Below, in pieces: positions 1-8,216 of a DNA stretch of 64,000 bases. Every line of letters begins with the position of its first letter. Position 1 is the first letter of the stretch. Source of the stretch: Salinispora mooreana (GTDB taxonomy: Bacteria > Actinomycetota > Actinomycetes > Mycobacteriales > Micromonosporaceae). The notes under the pieces are model-generated. The model worked only from the letters and a program-made list of their open reading frames with translations, searched no databases and had not been told where the DNA came from. The position numbers were made by a program, and so were the translations under genes. The stretch covers positions 208,421 to 272,420 of the forward strand of contig NZ_KB900614.1 in the NCBI RefSeq assembly GCF_000379065.1, in the 5' to 3' direction.

Positions 1-719
1 TGGTGCTCGTCTGGTTCCGTAAAGGCGAGGACGTGACCCTGCTGGGCGCCGGGTTCGGGATCTCCCGCGCGACCGCGTACCGGTACCTGGCTGAAGGCGT
101 CACGGTGCTGGCCGCGCAGGCCCAGGATCTGCACGCGGCCCTGCGCCGTGTCGCCGACGACGGCTGGTCGTACGTGATCCTGGACGGGAAACTGTTCGAC
201 TGCGACCGGGTGGCTGAAACCACCGTCAGCGTCAAGGGCGACACGATCGACGCCTGGTATTGCGGCAAGCACCGCGACTTCGGCGGAAATGTTCAAGCGA
301 TCATGCGTCCGGATGGACTGCCCGTGTGGACCTCCGAGGTGATGCCGGGGCACCTACACGACCTCACCTGCGCCCAAGTGCAGGGCATCACCGCCGCCCT
401 GAACTGGGCCGCTTCCGAACTCGACCTGCCCACCCTGGCCGACTCCGGTTACGAAGGCGCAGGCCAAGGCGTCAAAGTCCCGATCAAGCAACCCACCGGC
501 AGGCAACAACTCGCTCCCGACAACCGCGCCTACAACCGGCTACTACGCGGACTGCGCTGGCAGGGCGAACGGGGCTTCGCGATCCTGACCGGACGCTGGA
601 AAACCCTCCGGCGCACCACCGCCAGCCCACGCCGGATCAGCGACATCGTCGCCGCCGCACTTCACCTGACCCACTTCGAGTACAAGTACCTACCGCAAAG
701 TCGCTGAGATTACTTCAGT
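1..719 (+). mobile_element. IS5-like insertion sequence, copy A (left part outside window)
   Basis: Copy A of a roughly 1-kb IS5-like element; its left end lies before base 1. The right end is seen at 700-719 (GTCGCTGAGATTACTTCAGT), which matches the corresponding terminal inverted repeat of copy B at 19833-19852. Copy A lands inside an IS3-family orfB on the opposite strand, and the first bases of the IS supply that gene's stop codon. No target duplication can be checked because only one flank is visible. Confidence 0.85.
3..707 (+). CDS. IS5-like DDE transposase (5' end outside window)
   Basis: DDE-type transposase that would move the surrounding IS. About 234 residues are visible. Comparison with copy B shows that roughly the first 46 residues, with part of the N-terminal helix-turn-helix region, are missing beyond the window edge, so the apparent start is not real. 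Likely catalytic positions are the Asp of ILDGKLFD, the Asp of LADSGYEG and the Glu of GERGF near the C terminus. In copy A the frame is intact where copy B carries one extra C (CACCGCGAC here, CACCCGCGAC there). Copy A is therefore the better candidate for an active enzyme. The family is assigned from overall resemblance to IS5-type DDE transposases. Confidence 0.85.
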   Translation: MLVWFRKGEDVTLLGAGFGISRATAYRYLAEGVTVLAAQAQDLHAALRRVADDGWSYVILDGKLFDCDRVAETTVSVKGDTIDAWYCGKHRDFGGNVQAIMRPDGLPVWTSEVMPGHLHDLTCAQVQGITAALNWAASELDLPTLADSGYEGAGQGVKVPIKQPTGRQQLAPDNRAYNRLLRGLRWQGERGFAILTGRWKTLRRTTASPRRISDIVAAALHLTHFEYKYLPQSR

Positions 720-1347
720 AGCCCACGATCCGGTGGGACCACACGTCCTTGATCGCGCACAGGTAGAGCTTGCCCTCACCGGTGCGGTGCTCGGCAATGT
801 CGGCCAGCCACAACCGATTCGGGCCGTCCCTGGTGAAGTCACGGCGTACCAGATCGTCGCGCACGGGCGGACCGACCTTCCCGCCCTCGCCCCGACGCTT
901 CTTCTTGCTGAACGCGCTCCACCAGCCCATGCCGGAGCAGATTCTCCAAGCGGTGCGCTCGACCATCGGCTGGTCGGCAGCGCTGGCCTCATCGGCCAGG
1001 AACCGGTAGCCGAACTCCGGGTCGTCGCGATGGGCGTCCACCAGGACGTTCGCGTGGTAAGCGGCAACGAGTTCGGCTTCGCCGACGGGCCGGGCGAGCC
1101 ACCGGTAGTAGGGCTGGCGAGCGATGTTCAATTCCCGGCACGTCACCGCGACGGGGATCCCGTCGGCGGCCAGCTCGCTCTCGAGCGGGTAGAGCCTTTC
1201 CCGGCAGATGCGCCTGCGACAGGCAGGCTGCGGCTCGGCGCAGGACCTCGTTCTCCTGCTCCAGCAGCTTGATCCTCTTACGGGCCTCACGCAGCTCGGC
1301 TGACTCGCCGCCGCTGACACCCGGTCGGGTTCCGGCGTCAGCGTCAC
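715..1347 (-). pseudogene. IS3-family transposase OrfB, truncated by IS copy A
   Basis: Integrase-like OrfB of an IS3-family element. Recognisable OrfB sequence begins near 1205 (RLYPLESELAADGIPV) and runs through the HTH_21-like region (ARQPYYRWL) to the start of the rve integrase core, with the first catalytic Asp in RLWLADIAEH. It stops at IVGY, just where the integrase core should continue. The TGA stop at 715-717 belongs to the inserted IS5-like element, so at least half of the catalytic domain is gone. The part of the frame upstream of about 1205 overlaps orfA and is probably not translated separately, since IS3 elements make OrfAB by a -1 frameshift. Confidence 0.8.
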
Positions 1348-1510
1348 CCTGGCGCATCCATTTGAACAACGTCATCGGGTGGACTCCGAAGTCCTTGGCG
1401 ATCTGCTCGACCGTCACGCCCGAATCACGGTCACGGGCCACCCGCACGACGTCATCGCGGAACTCACGAGGGTGGGGCCTGGGCACAGCAACATCCTTCC
1501 AGCCCGCCAC
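989..1510 (-). CDS. IS3-family transposase OrfA
   Basis: DNA-binding subunit of the same IS3-family element. The N-terminal part has a Tnp_1 (HTH_8-like) helix-turn-helix (HPREFRDDVVRVARDRDSG, then VTVEQIAKDFGVHPMTLFKWMRQ) followed by a leucine-zipper-like helix (LREARKRIKLLEQENEVLRRAA). Homology fades after LSQAHLPGK near 1205, where OrfB begins in the other frame; the rest of the open frame down to 989 is probably not functional OrfA sequence. OrfB is destroyed, so the element cannot move by itself. Start is the GTG/ATG codon at 1510. Confidence 0.7.
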   Translation of the reverse strand: MAGWKDVAVPRPHPREFRDDVVRVARDRDSGVTVEQIAKDFGVHPMTLFKWMRQGDADAGTRPGVSGGESAELREARKRIKLLEQENEVLRRAAACLSQAHLPGKALPARERAGRRRDPRRGDVPGIEHRSPALLPVARPARRRSRTRCRLPRERPGGRPSRRPGVRLPVPGR

Positions 1511-1557
1511 GAGGGCAAGCCATCTCAGATGTCACCTATTGGTGCAGCAGACCCCCG

Positions 1558-1573
1558 ACCCCGCCGGCGGGGT
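1558..1573 (-). terminator. Possible terminator palindrome after the secreted-protein gene
   Basis: ACCCCGCCGGCGGGGT is a perfect 16-bp palindrome about 70 bases downstream of the gene ending at 1645. It could fold only with a small strained loop and has no U-run, so it is a weak candidate. Confidence 0.3.
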
Positions 1574-1644
1574 ACTCCAGAATGTCGCTGGGATCGCCAA
1601 GCACGACCCGCGCCAAGCCATAGCAACAGATCCTGCTGTAGGCC

Positions 1645-2130
1645 CTAACCGGCACGCAGTTCCAGTAGCACGCTGGCGTCGGGGCTACTCGCCCCGACCT
1701 CCTTCAGCCTATTCGCGTCCAGATCAACCGAGCCGGCCACCCCGTCGACCGTGTACTTGGCGTTTAGGGGCTCGTCACCAGACCAAATGAAATAGACGTT
1801 TGGAACATCAAGCTTGAGATATCCTGAGTCACCCCGAACGGCAAAGCAGTACATGGCCTCGCCTCCAGGGAGGAAGGTCTCGATCTTGATCTTAGGAGTG
1901 GAACCGGTGCAATCGGCCAGCAAAGTGATGTTCCCGTCCCCGGAGATCAGCTCGATACCGCGCTCCGCCTTGATCGTAACCGCTCCAGGGTAGGAATAGT
2001 CCTCGACCAAGGACCCCATGGTGTCAGCTTCGGCGTCGCTCTCGGTAGCCATGGCTGCGCCGCTCACCGCCCCACCACCGACCAGACTCAGCGCGAGCGC
2101 CAGCCACAGTGTCTTCGCCCTCATCCGCAT
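1645..2130 (-). CDS. Small secreted protein of unknown function
   Basis: 161 residues with a clear Sec signal peptide: basic start MRMRAKTLW, hydrophobic LALALSLVGGGAVSGAAMA, probable cleavage after AMA. The mature part is acidic, predicted mostly beta, and has two cysteines (LADCTG and MYCFAV) that could form a disulfide outside the cell. I do not recognise the family. The ATG at 2130 is preferred over an upstream TTG (2148) because GAAAGG lies about 10 bases before it. It stands alone, divergent from the ALF-repeat gene, with about 250 bp between them for promoters. Confidence 0.7.
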   Translation of the reverse strand: MRMRAKTLWLALALSLVGGGAVSGAAMATESDAEADTMGSLVEDYSYPGAVTIKAERGIELISGDGNITLLADCTGSTPKIKIETFLPGGEAMYCFAVRGDSGYLKLDVPNVYFIWSGDEPLNAKYTVDGVAGSVDLDANRLKEVGASSPDASVLLELRAG

Positions 2131-2381
2131 GCAGTGCGCACCTTTCAAAATCCGTGTCTCCGTAGGCGTCGCATGCCACCGGTTCAGCAGTGTCTACACC
2201 AGAGCCACGTCCTCGATCGTCAAGAGGCCTCGGTGGTGCGGCGACAAGCCACACTTGCATAGTGACGCAAGTCACGGTGAAGCGGGGGTCTACTGTGTGA
2301 CACTCCGCGACAAAGTCGACTTCGGCTGCACAACTGTCTATTATGTCCGCGTTGATATTGAATACAGACACGGGGTGGCCA

Positions 2382-5300
2382 ATGAGCGACAAGAGTCCAG
2401 TAGCGACGCGATGGCTACGCGACGCATCGGTCGTCCTCGCCATCACGGTCGGGCTGGTCGCTCCGACGATCACTGCCCCAGGAGTAGCCGTCGCGGCAGA
2501 GCCCGCAAGCGCTGTTGACCGGTACGACGTGATCGATATGCTCGACACCGGAGGCCCTGTCCTCTCGCGTAGCGCGCGGGCCGCCCTGCTTGGAACCAAC
2601 GAAGAGCTACACGAGTTTTTGACCACCGGCCAATTCCAGGCCCAGGTACAGGACAACCGGATCAAATTGTCCCGACTCATAGCGTTGAGTGGCCCGTTCA
2701 TGAGGAACGCGGCGGTGCCGGTGCTGGCCGGAACCGACGATGATGTCCGCGAATTTCTGGAAACCGGGTACCAGGAACCACTCGACCTGGACCTACGAAT
2801 CAAGGTCGCCCAGATCCTCGAGATCGGCGGGCCAGTCACCGCGCGCGAGGGGCAAGCGGCGCTAGAGGGCGGTCCCTCCGCCGTCGCGGAGTTCCTCACT
2901 ATTGGATATGTGACGGCCATCAACCAAGACAACCGAATTCAGGCATCCCGACTCATGGCGGTTGGGGGTAGTGAGGTGAGGCGCACCGCCGAAGTCGCGC
3001 TACGTGGCACCCCCGACGAGCTCCAGGAGTGGCTTGACCGGGGACATCATGTCGCCCGGGCCCGCGACGATGAGGTTTTGTCCGTGGCCGAGCTGGCTAA
3101 GCTGGCCGTTGAGGCCCAAGCAGTCGCCGCCGAGGAACTGGTGGCGGCGAAGGATGCCTCGACACGGGCGCAGGCCGCCGCGCAACTCGCCAGAGAGGCC
3201 GCCGAACGGGCCGCCGACGAAACCGAGGCAGCGCAGGGAGCAGCGGTGAAGGCCACCGAGTCAGCCGGCCGGGCTGCCGACGCCGCTACCCAGGCCGCAG
3301 ACGCCGCGCAAGACGCTATTGCGGCAGCAAAGTCGGCGAACACCGCGGCACGAGTCGCGGCGAACGCCGCCACGCGGGCCGCGTCCGCCGCCGCCGCCGC
3401 AGGCCAAGCAGCCACCGACGCCTACAATGCCGCAGCCCGCGCCGCAGTCAATGCCTCAGATGCCGATGCCGCCCGCGCCGCGGCCAAGAAGGCCCGAGAC
3501 ATCGGCAAGGCTGCGGCCGAGGCCGCCGACGCGTCCAGAGCGGCCGGTGACGCCGCAGACGCCGCTGGAGACGCCGCGAAGGCCGCCCGTGCCGCATACG
3601 GTGACTCGATCGCCGCCGCGTCCGCTGCAGAACGCGCCGCAAACCAGTCAGGAGTCTCCGACCGGGAGGCCGCCAGGGCCCGGGCAGCAGCGGCACGCGC
3701 CCGCCGACTCGCGGGTGTCGCCGATCAGGCTGCGGACCGCACCGAGGCGCTGGCCCGGCAGGCTGCAAAGGCCGCCCGAGACTCCGCTACCTTCGCCGCG
3801 CAGGCCGCGACGCACGCAAACAACGCGGCAGCCGAGGCCGAGCGGGCCGCGGAGCATGCCGGAGATGCAGAAACCGCGGCGGCCGAGGCGAACCTGCATG
3901 CAGGAAACGCCGCCACCGCGGCGACAACCGCTACCGCGGCGGCTGCCAAGGCCGCCGAGATCGAGCAGACCGCCCGCGAGGCCGACTCACTACGCCTGGA
4001 AACCGAGACGGCCGAGGCGGTAGCCGAGGCGAGCGCTGCCCGTGAGGCCGAGGAGGCTCTGCCGGTACAGCCGCTACCGGACACCCCGGAGTACGACCGG
4101 GTTGAGCCGGCCACACAAGCGCTCATCGACGTCGCCTCGGCACCGGACGCGACCTCGGCCGTATTGCTCAACGAGGGCCGGCAGGCGCTGATGGACCTCA
4201 TCCAGACCGGCGGCCCGTGGACTCAGAGCACCGCCCGGGACGCACTGGCCGGCACCGAGGCCGACATACGGCTGTTCTTCACAGCTGGCCGCAAAGACGC
4301 GGCCGAGCAGGACGACCGCACGCGAGTGCTGGACATGCTGGAGAGCAGCGACAAGCCCGAGCTTCGTGCCGCCGCGCGAACCGCGTTGCAGGGCAGCCAT
4401 GAGGACGTTCTGGAGTTCCTCACCTACCCGGCATACGACGGGAAGGTCCAGGATGACCGCGTCGAAATCTCCCGCGTCATGGCTGAGGGTGGCCCGGCAA
4501 CCGCGGCGGCTGCACAGGCTGCGCTGACCGGCACGCCCGAGGATGCTCACGCATTCCTGCGCACCGGCCGGTACTCTGCCGCCGCTCAGGACGACCGGGT
4601 GGCCATCGCGGCGCGGATGGTAGACGCCGGCCCCGAGGTGACAGCTGCCGCGGAGATCGCACTAGTGGGTCCGCGAGAGCTCTCTCGGCGGTTCCTCACG
4701 AGCGAGCAGTACCGTGCCCAGATCCGTGACGAAGACACCGCCATGCATGTGAGCACCGTCCGCAGGTACGTGGCGATCGCCGCCGAGGCCGCCGAGTTGG
4801 CCAATCGGGACGCGGCCCTGGCCGCCTCGGTGGCCGCGCAGGCAAACGGCTATGCCGAGGAAGCACAGGAGTACGCCAACCAGGCGGCAGAGTCCGCCGT
4901 GCAGGCACAGGTGTATGCGGCCCAGGCCGCCCAGGCCGCGGCGTCCGCCAAGGCCTCCGCCGAGCAGGCGGCGGAGGCCGCGGAAACCGCACGCGATGCC
5001 GCCGACTCAGCTGCGCAGGCCGCCGCCCGCGCGAAGAGCTCGGCGACACAGGCCAACGCGTCAGCCACGGCCGCCCGGTCGCACGCCGCCAGTGCGCGTA
5101 CGTCTGCTGCGAACGCCCGCAAGTCTGCGCTCGAGGCAGGGAAGAGCGCAGCGGAGGCCAGTCAGGCCGCGTTGGAGGCCTTCAGCGACGCGATGGCCAA
5201 GCGCGAAGCTGAGCTGATGAACGATGACGGAACCAACGCCGACTCGGTCATCTCGATCGAGGACAGCCGGCCCGACCCGTACACGCCTAGTGGTAACGCG

Positions 5301-5879
5301 CCATTTGGTTCTAAAAAGCGGCCGTGGTGGTCCCTGCTCGGACCCGACCCGAAATACCGATGGCTCTCTAAGCAGGCCGTCTGCCGGTCGATGGGTGACG
5401 GACAGGCTTGCGCACTGTGGAACCACTACTACGGCAAAACCGGCGAAGACTTCCAGGTCAACGTGGACGACTACCTGCTTGACAGCCAGTTCGAGTCGGC
5501 AGTCGACGACGTGCTCGATGAGATGTTCGACAATAGTAGAGAGCGTTGTCTAACCTCCAGCGATAGCTGCGACTTTCGCCTGGACAGCCGCTGGTTCGGC
5601 ATCAATCTGACTGAGAACAAGGACTACTATCTGGGTGTGCGGGGTGTCCAGGTGCGAATCCGCGGCAATGTTACGGTCAGTCACTTCGGCGACCGGGTGC
5701 ACCTCGGCGGTCAATACGATGTCGAGGTGTACAAGGACTGGAACTTCGATAAGGACGAGGGCCTGGGACCGCAAGATATTATCCCGTTCAGGCCTCACGC
5801 CGAGGCACACGAATACGGCCTGGCCCGAGAGTTCGCAGTCCGCGGCTACAGCAGCACCCAGACGGTCAACATCGGCTGA
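2382..5879 (+). CDS. Exported ALF-repeat, alanine-rich coiled-coil protein (1165 aa)
   Basis: Large exported protein built from repeats. A signal peptide or N-terminal anchor (WLRDASVVLAITVGLVAPTITAPGVAVAA) is followed by about four ALF repeats of roughly 43 residues (pattern QDxR...GGP...A..AL.GT...EFL.TG), a 330-residue stretch of Ala-rich heptads (AA.AA..A), about five more ALF repeats, a second Ala-rich helix of about 150 residues, and a distinct C-terminal domain of about 190 residues with four cysteines (AVCRSM, QACAL, ERCL, DSCDF) and predicted beta strands. ALF repeats occur in actinobacterial cell-surface and polymorphic-toxin-like proteins, but I see no known toxin motif at the C terminus. 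Start at 2382 (MSDKSPVATRW) is chosen over 2343 because it leads into the signal sequence and has GGGGTGG just upstream. Confidence 0.85.
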   Translation: MSDKSPVATRWLRDASVVLAITVGLVAPTITAPGVAVAAEPASAVDRYDVIDMLDTGGPVLSRSARAALLGTNEELHEFLTTGQFQAQVQDNRIKLSRLIALSGPFMRNAAVPVLAGTDDDVREFLETGYQEPLDLDLRIKVAQILEIGGPVTAREGQAALEGGPSAVAEFLTIGYVTAINQDNRIQASRLMAVGGSEVRRTAEVALRGTPDELQEWLDRGHHVARARDDEVLSVAELAKLAVEAQAVAAEELVAAKDASTRAQAAAQLAREAAERAADETEAAQGAAVKATESAGRAADAATQAADAAQDAIAAAKSANTAARVAANAATRAASAAAAAGQAATDAYNAAARAAVNASDADAARAAAKKARDIGKAAAEAADASRAAGDAADAAGDAAKAARAAYGDSIAAASAAERAANQSGVSDREAARARAAAARARRLAGVADQAADRTEALARQAAKAARDSATFAAQAATHANNAAAEAERAAEHAGDAETAAAEANLHAGNAATAATTATAAAAKAAEIEQTAREADSLRLETETAEAVAEASAAREAEEALPVQPLPDTPEYDRVEPATQALIDVASAPDATSAVLLNEGRQALMDLIQTGGPWTQSTARDALAGTEADIRLFFTAGRKDAAEQDDRTRVLDMLESSDKPELRAAARTALQGSHEDVLEFLTYPAYDGKVQDDRVEISRVMAEGGPATAAAAQAALTGTPEDAHAFLRTGRYSAAAQDDRVAIAARMVDAGPEVTAAAEIALVGPRELSRRFLTSEQYRAQIRDEDTAMHVSTVRRYVAIAAEAAELANRDAALAASVAAQANGYAEEAQEYANQAAESAVQAQVYAAQAAQAAASAKASAEQAAEAAETARDAADSAAQAAARAKSSATQANASATAARSHAASARTSAANARKSALEAGKSAAEASQAALEAFSDAMAKREAELMNDDGTNADSVISIEDSRPDPYTPSGNAPFGSKKRPWWSLLGPDPKYRWLSKQAVCRSMGDGQACALWNHYYGKTGEDFQVNVDDYLLDSQFESAVDDVLDEMFDNSRERCLTSSDSCDFRLDSRWFGINLTENKDYYLGVRGVQVRIRGNVTVSHFGDRVHLGGQYDVEVYKDWNFDKDEGLGPQDIIPFRPHAEAHEYGLAREFAVRGYSSTQTVNIG

Positions 5880-5899
5880 CCAGCAGAAGGGGGACGAGC

Positions 5900-6385
5900 A
5901 TGCGCAAGCGGATCATCGGTGGGACTGTGGCGATGGTTGTGATATTGCTCGTGGGCACGCTCGTCCTCCAGCTACGGAGCACGACCCGGTTCGATGACCG
6001 GGCCTACCCAGGCAGCAGTTGGGATGAAACGCCGGAAGCGGTCTTCGCCGATTTTGACCTTGTGTTTCCTGAGTGCACTGATGGACGAATGAGGTACTGG
6101 GCGGGCAGTCTGGAGCTGTTCGTGAGAATCACAGCACCGTCGGACTGCGTCGACCAGTTCATCGAGGTGAACCGGTTGATAAGCAGCGAATTTGCTCGCC
6201 CCGGCCCAGTAAACCTCGTCAATAGCGCAGACCGGGCGGCAGAGTTCGGATGGCAGTCGTCCGCGCATCGCAAGTACACCCGACACTCGCGCGGGGAGAA
6301 CTGGAAGAACAACGTCTGGACCCGGGCATTCGTCGACGATGGCACCACCGAGCGGTCCCTGTACCTACATGCCTGGCACCAGTAG
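5900..6385 (+). CDS. Small single-pass membrane protein next to ALF-repeat gene
   Basis: 161 residues. One N-terminal transmembrane helix (IIGGTVAMVVILLVGTLVLQL) after a basic start (MRKR) predicts type II topology or an uncleaved signal, with the remaining 130 residues outside. The exposed part contains two cysteines (FPECTDG and PSDCVDQ) and no recognised domain. It lies 20 bases after the ALF-repeat gene with a good Shine-Dalgarno sequence (AGAAGGGGGA), so the two are probably co-transcribed and act together, for example as anchor, chaperone or protector. That role is inferred from position only. Confidence 0.7.
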   Translation: MRKRIIGGTVAMVVILLVGTLVLQLRSTTRFDDRAYPGSSWDETPEAVFADFDLVFPECTDGRMRYWAGSLELFVRITAPSDCVDQFIEVNRLISSEFARPGPVNLVNSADRAAEFGWQSSAHRKYTRHSRGENWKNNVWTRAFVDDGTTERSLYLHAWHQ

Positions 6386-6684
6386 GTACTGCCTCGTCGA
6401 GCGTATCGAAAAACGCTTTTCAACCGCCGAAAGTGACTTTCGCAAATTGCGTCACGCTGCCCCGAGTTCGATCAACCAGTCCGTTCAGTTGACGGGGCGC
6501 ACCCGGCACTCCTCCACATCGGACTTTACTCGGAGGGCAACTCATCCCTCGACTACCCAGACGCGAAACCTGACTGTCGAGGGAGCGGCAAGGCAACCCC
6601 TGACGCCAACGCCCCGTCTCAATAGCGAGCCCGTTACTGAGAGCGCAGTGGAAACATCTCCAATTATTTACGGCATACCGCTGC
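6386..6684. other. Gene-free stretch with possible terminator hairpin
   Basis: No credible coding sequence. CGAAAG-TGA-CTTTCG at 6428-6442 is a small hairpin that could end the ALF-repeat operon. An inverted pair CCCTCGAC/GTCGAGGG lies further on, within about 6550-6590. The stretch is less GC-rich than its surroundings and ends at the broken start of an IS3 remnant. Confidence 0.5.
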
Positions 6685-7034
6685 AAACGCACCACCATCG
6701 GCAACCCGGCCGCCCTGTCGGCACCGGACCTGATCGACCGGGACTTCACCGCCACCGCACCCGACCAGTGGTGGTGTGGCGACATCACCTACCTGCGCGT
6801 CGGTGCCGGCTGGTGGCATCTGGCCATGGTCATCGACATCGCCCCCGCCGGCTTGTCGGCCAACACCACATGCGCGCGGAGCTGGTCCCCGACGCTGTGG
6901 TCACCGCCCGTGACGGCCGGGTCGACGGCATAACCTTCCACTCGGACAGAGGCGCCCAATACGGCAGCGGTGACTACCCCGATGCCTGCCGACGGCACGG
7001 CATCCGCCGCTCGATGGGGCGGATCGGTTCGTCC
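6685..7034 (+). pseudogene. IS3-family OrfB remnant, left part (split by Tn554-like element)
   Basis: Degenerate integrase-core remnant. One frame reads DLIDRDFTATAPDQWWCGDITYLRVG, the first catalytic-Asp region of IS3 OrfB. After a frameshift the second frame reads GITFHSDRGAQYGSGDY and RRSMGRIGSS, the second catalytic-Asp region. The start of OrfB is missing. The gene breaks at SS just before the expected YDNALAE motif, which reappears at 10473 on the far side of the transposon. It is a different IS3 lineage from the one at 715-1510. Confidence 0.8.
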
Positions 7035-7037
7035 CTC

Positions 7038-7050
7038 TTAACCGGCTAAT
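7038..7050. repeat. Left terminal repeat of Tn554-like element
   Basis: TTAACCGGCTAAT matches the reverse complement of the right-end copy at 10457-10469 in 12 of 13 positions. A further direct copy, TTAACCGGCCAA, lies at 10427-10438 just after tnpC. The right end therefore holds one direct and one inverted copy, a layout suitable for paired recombinase binding. Confidence 0.6.
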
Positions 7051-7133
7051 CTTCGAGTTTCCCCTGGTCAGAGACACGCCGACGTTCTGGGGATTCCGGC
7101 AGGTTGCGGTCATTGCCGGTACATCTGTGTCTC

Positions 7134-8216
7134 ATGAGCGAGGGCGGGCTGCGGCTCGAGGAACGAGATGACGGCTGGGTGCTGGCGGGGTCGGGCGCCG
7201 CGGCGTTCGCGTTGGTGGACGAGTATCTGGCGTATCTGGGCGACCGGAACTATTCACCGAAGACGGTCCGAGCCTACGGGTACGACCTGTTGGCGTTTTG
7301 CCGCTGGTTGGCCGGCGAGGACATGACGTTGACTGCGGTGGACACGGACGTGCTGTTGAAGTTCCTGCGGGCCTGTCGCGATGCCCGGGTGCCGGGGCGG
7401 CCAGGTCCGAACGTCGTGGCGTTGAGCGGGCGCAGGCTGGACAGGTATGCGCCGGCGACGATCAACCGCCGGCTGGCGGCGGTCTCCGGGCTGTTCGCGT
7501 TCCGGGCCATGCGCAACCCCGATGCGGCGAACCCGGTGCCGAAAGGACGTGAGGCGCGGTGGGTGGCGTCCGGGGAACGCACGGGGATGCTCGCGCACAC
7601 CGTGCGCCGGCCGACGCGCCGCTCGGTGCTGCGGCTTCGCCAACCGCGCCGGCTGCCCCGGCCGCTGGACCAGGGACAGGCCGCCGAACTGCTGGCGAGC
7701 TTCCACACGTGGCGGGACCGGGCGATCGCCGGACTGATGCTCTACTGCGGGCTGCGCTCTGCCGAGGTTCTCGCGTTGGGCATTGTCGATGTGGACATCG
7801 GCGGCCGGTGGCTGCAGGTCGTCGGCAAGGGCGAGCGGGAACGGCGGGTGCCGCTGGATACCGACGTCGCCTCGGTGATCCAGGTCTACCTCCTCGCGGA
7901 GCGGCCGGAGACCGCCAGCGGCAGGCTGTTCATCGTGGCCAAGGGCCCCAACCGGGGCCGGGCGCTGACCGCGGCGGGACTGCGCACGATCTTCCGCTAC
8001 CACCGCGGCATCTCCGAGATCACCGGCGGTCATCCGCATGCGCTGCGGCACACCTTCGGCACCGCGTTGGCCGAGGCTGGCGTCGACCTCGCGGTGATGC
8101 AGGCCCTACTCGGTCACGCCCATGTCGATACCACTGCCCGGTATATCCATCTGGCTCCCGCCCACGTGAAAGCCGAATTCGATGCCGCCCGTGACCGCAT
8201 GCGCGCCCGCCCGTGA
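7134..8216 (+). CDS. tnpA: Tyrosine recombinase, Tn554 TnpA type
   Basis: Site-specific tyrosine recombinase that would cut and rejoin the element ends. The N-terminal SAM-like core-binding domain includes DEYLAYLGDRNYSPKTVRAYGYDLLAFCRWL. The C-terminal catalytic domain shows the expected residues in order: Arg in CGLRSAEVL, Lys in VVGKGERERRVPL, His and Arg in HPHALRHTFGTA, His in LLGHAHVDTTARYIH, and the Tyr nucleophile in ARYIH. The ATG at 7134 gives a 360-residue product; a longer frame opens at 7104. There is no strong Shine-Dalgarno. Its end overlaps the start of tnpB by 35 bases, consistent with coupled translation. Confidence 0.9.
   Translation: MSEGGLRLEERDDGWVLAGSGAAAFALVDEYLAYLGDRNYSPKTVRAYGYDLLAFCRWLAGEDMTLTAVDTDVLLKFLRACRDARVPGRPGPNVVALSGRRLDRYAPATINRRLAAVSGLFAFRAMRNPDAANPVPKGREARWVASGERTGMLAHTVRRPTRRSVLRLRQPRRLPRPLDQGQAAELLASFHTWRDRAIAGLMLYCGLRSAEVLALGIVDVDIGGRWLQVVGKGERERRVPLDTDVASVIQVYLLAERPETASGRLFIVAKGPNRGRALTAAGLRTIFRYHRGISEITGGHPHALRHTFGTALAEAGVDLAVMQALLGHAHVDTTARYIHLAPAHVKAEFDAARDRMRARP

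Noticed and set aside
3047..5122. Several Ala-rich or Arg/Pro-rich frames within the ALF-repeat gene
   Set aside because: They are frame shadows of the Ala-rich repeats (GCC-rich DNA), with no signals for translation.
2382..5879. C terminus of the ALF-repeat protein as a nuclease toxin
   Set aside because: No recognisable catalytic motif; the four cysteines and beta-rich pattern are not enough to name an activity.
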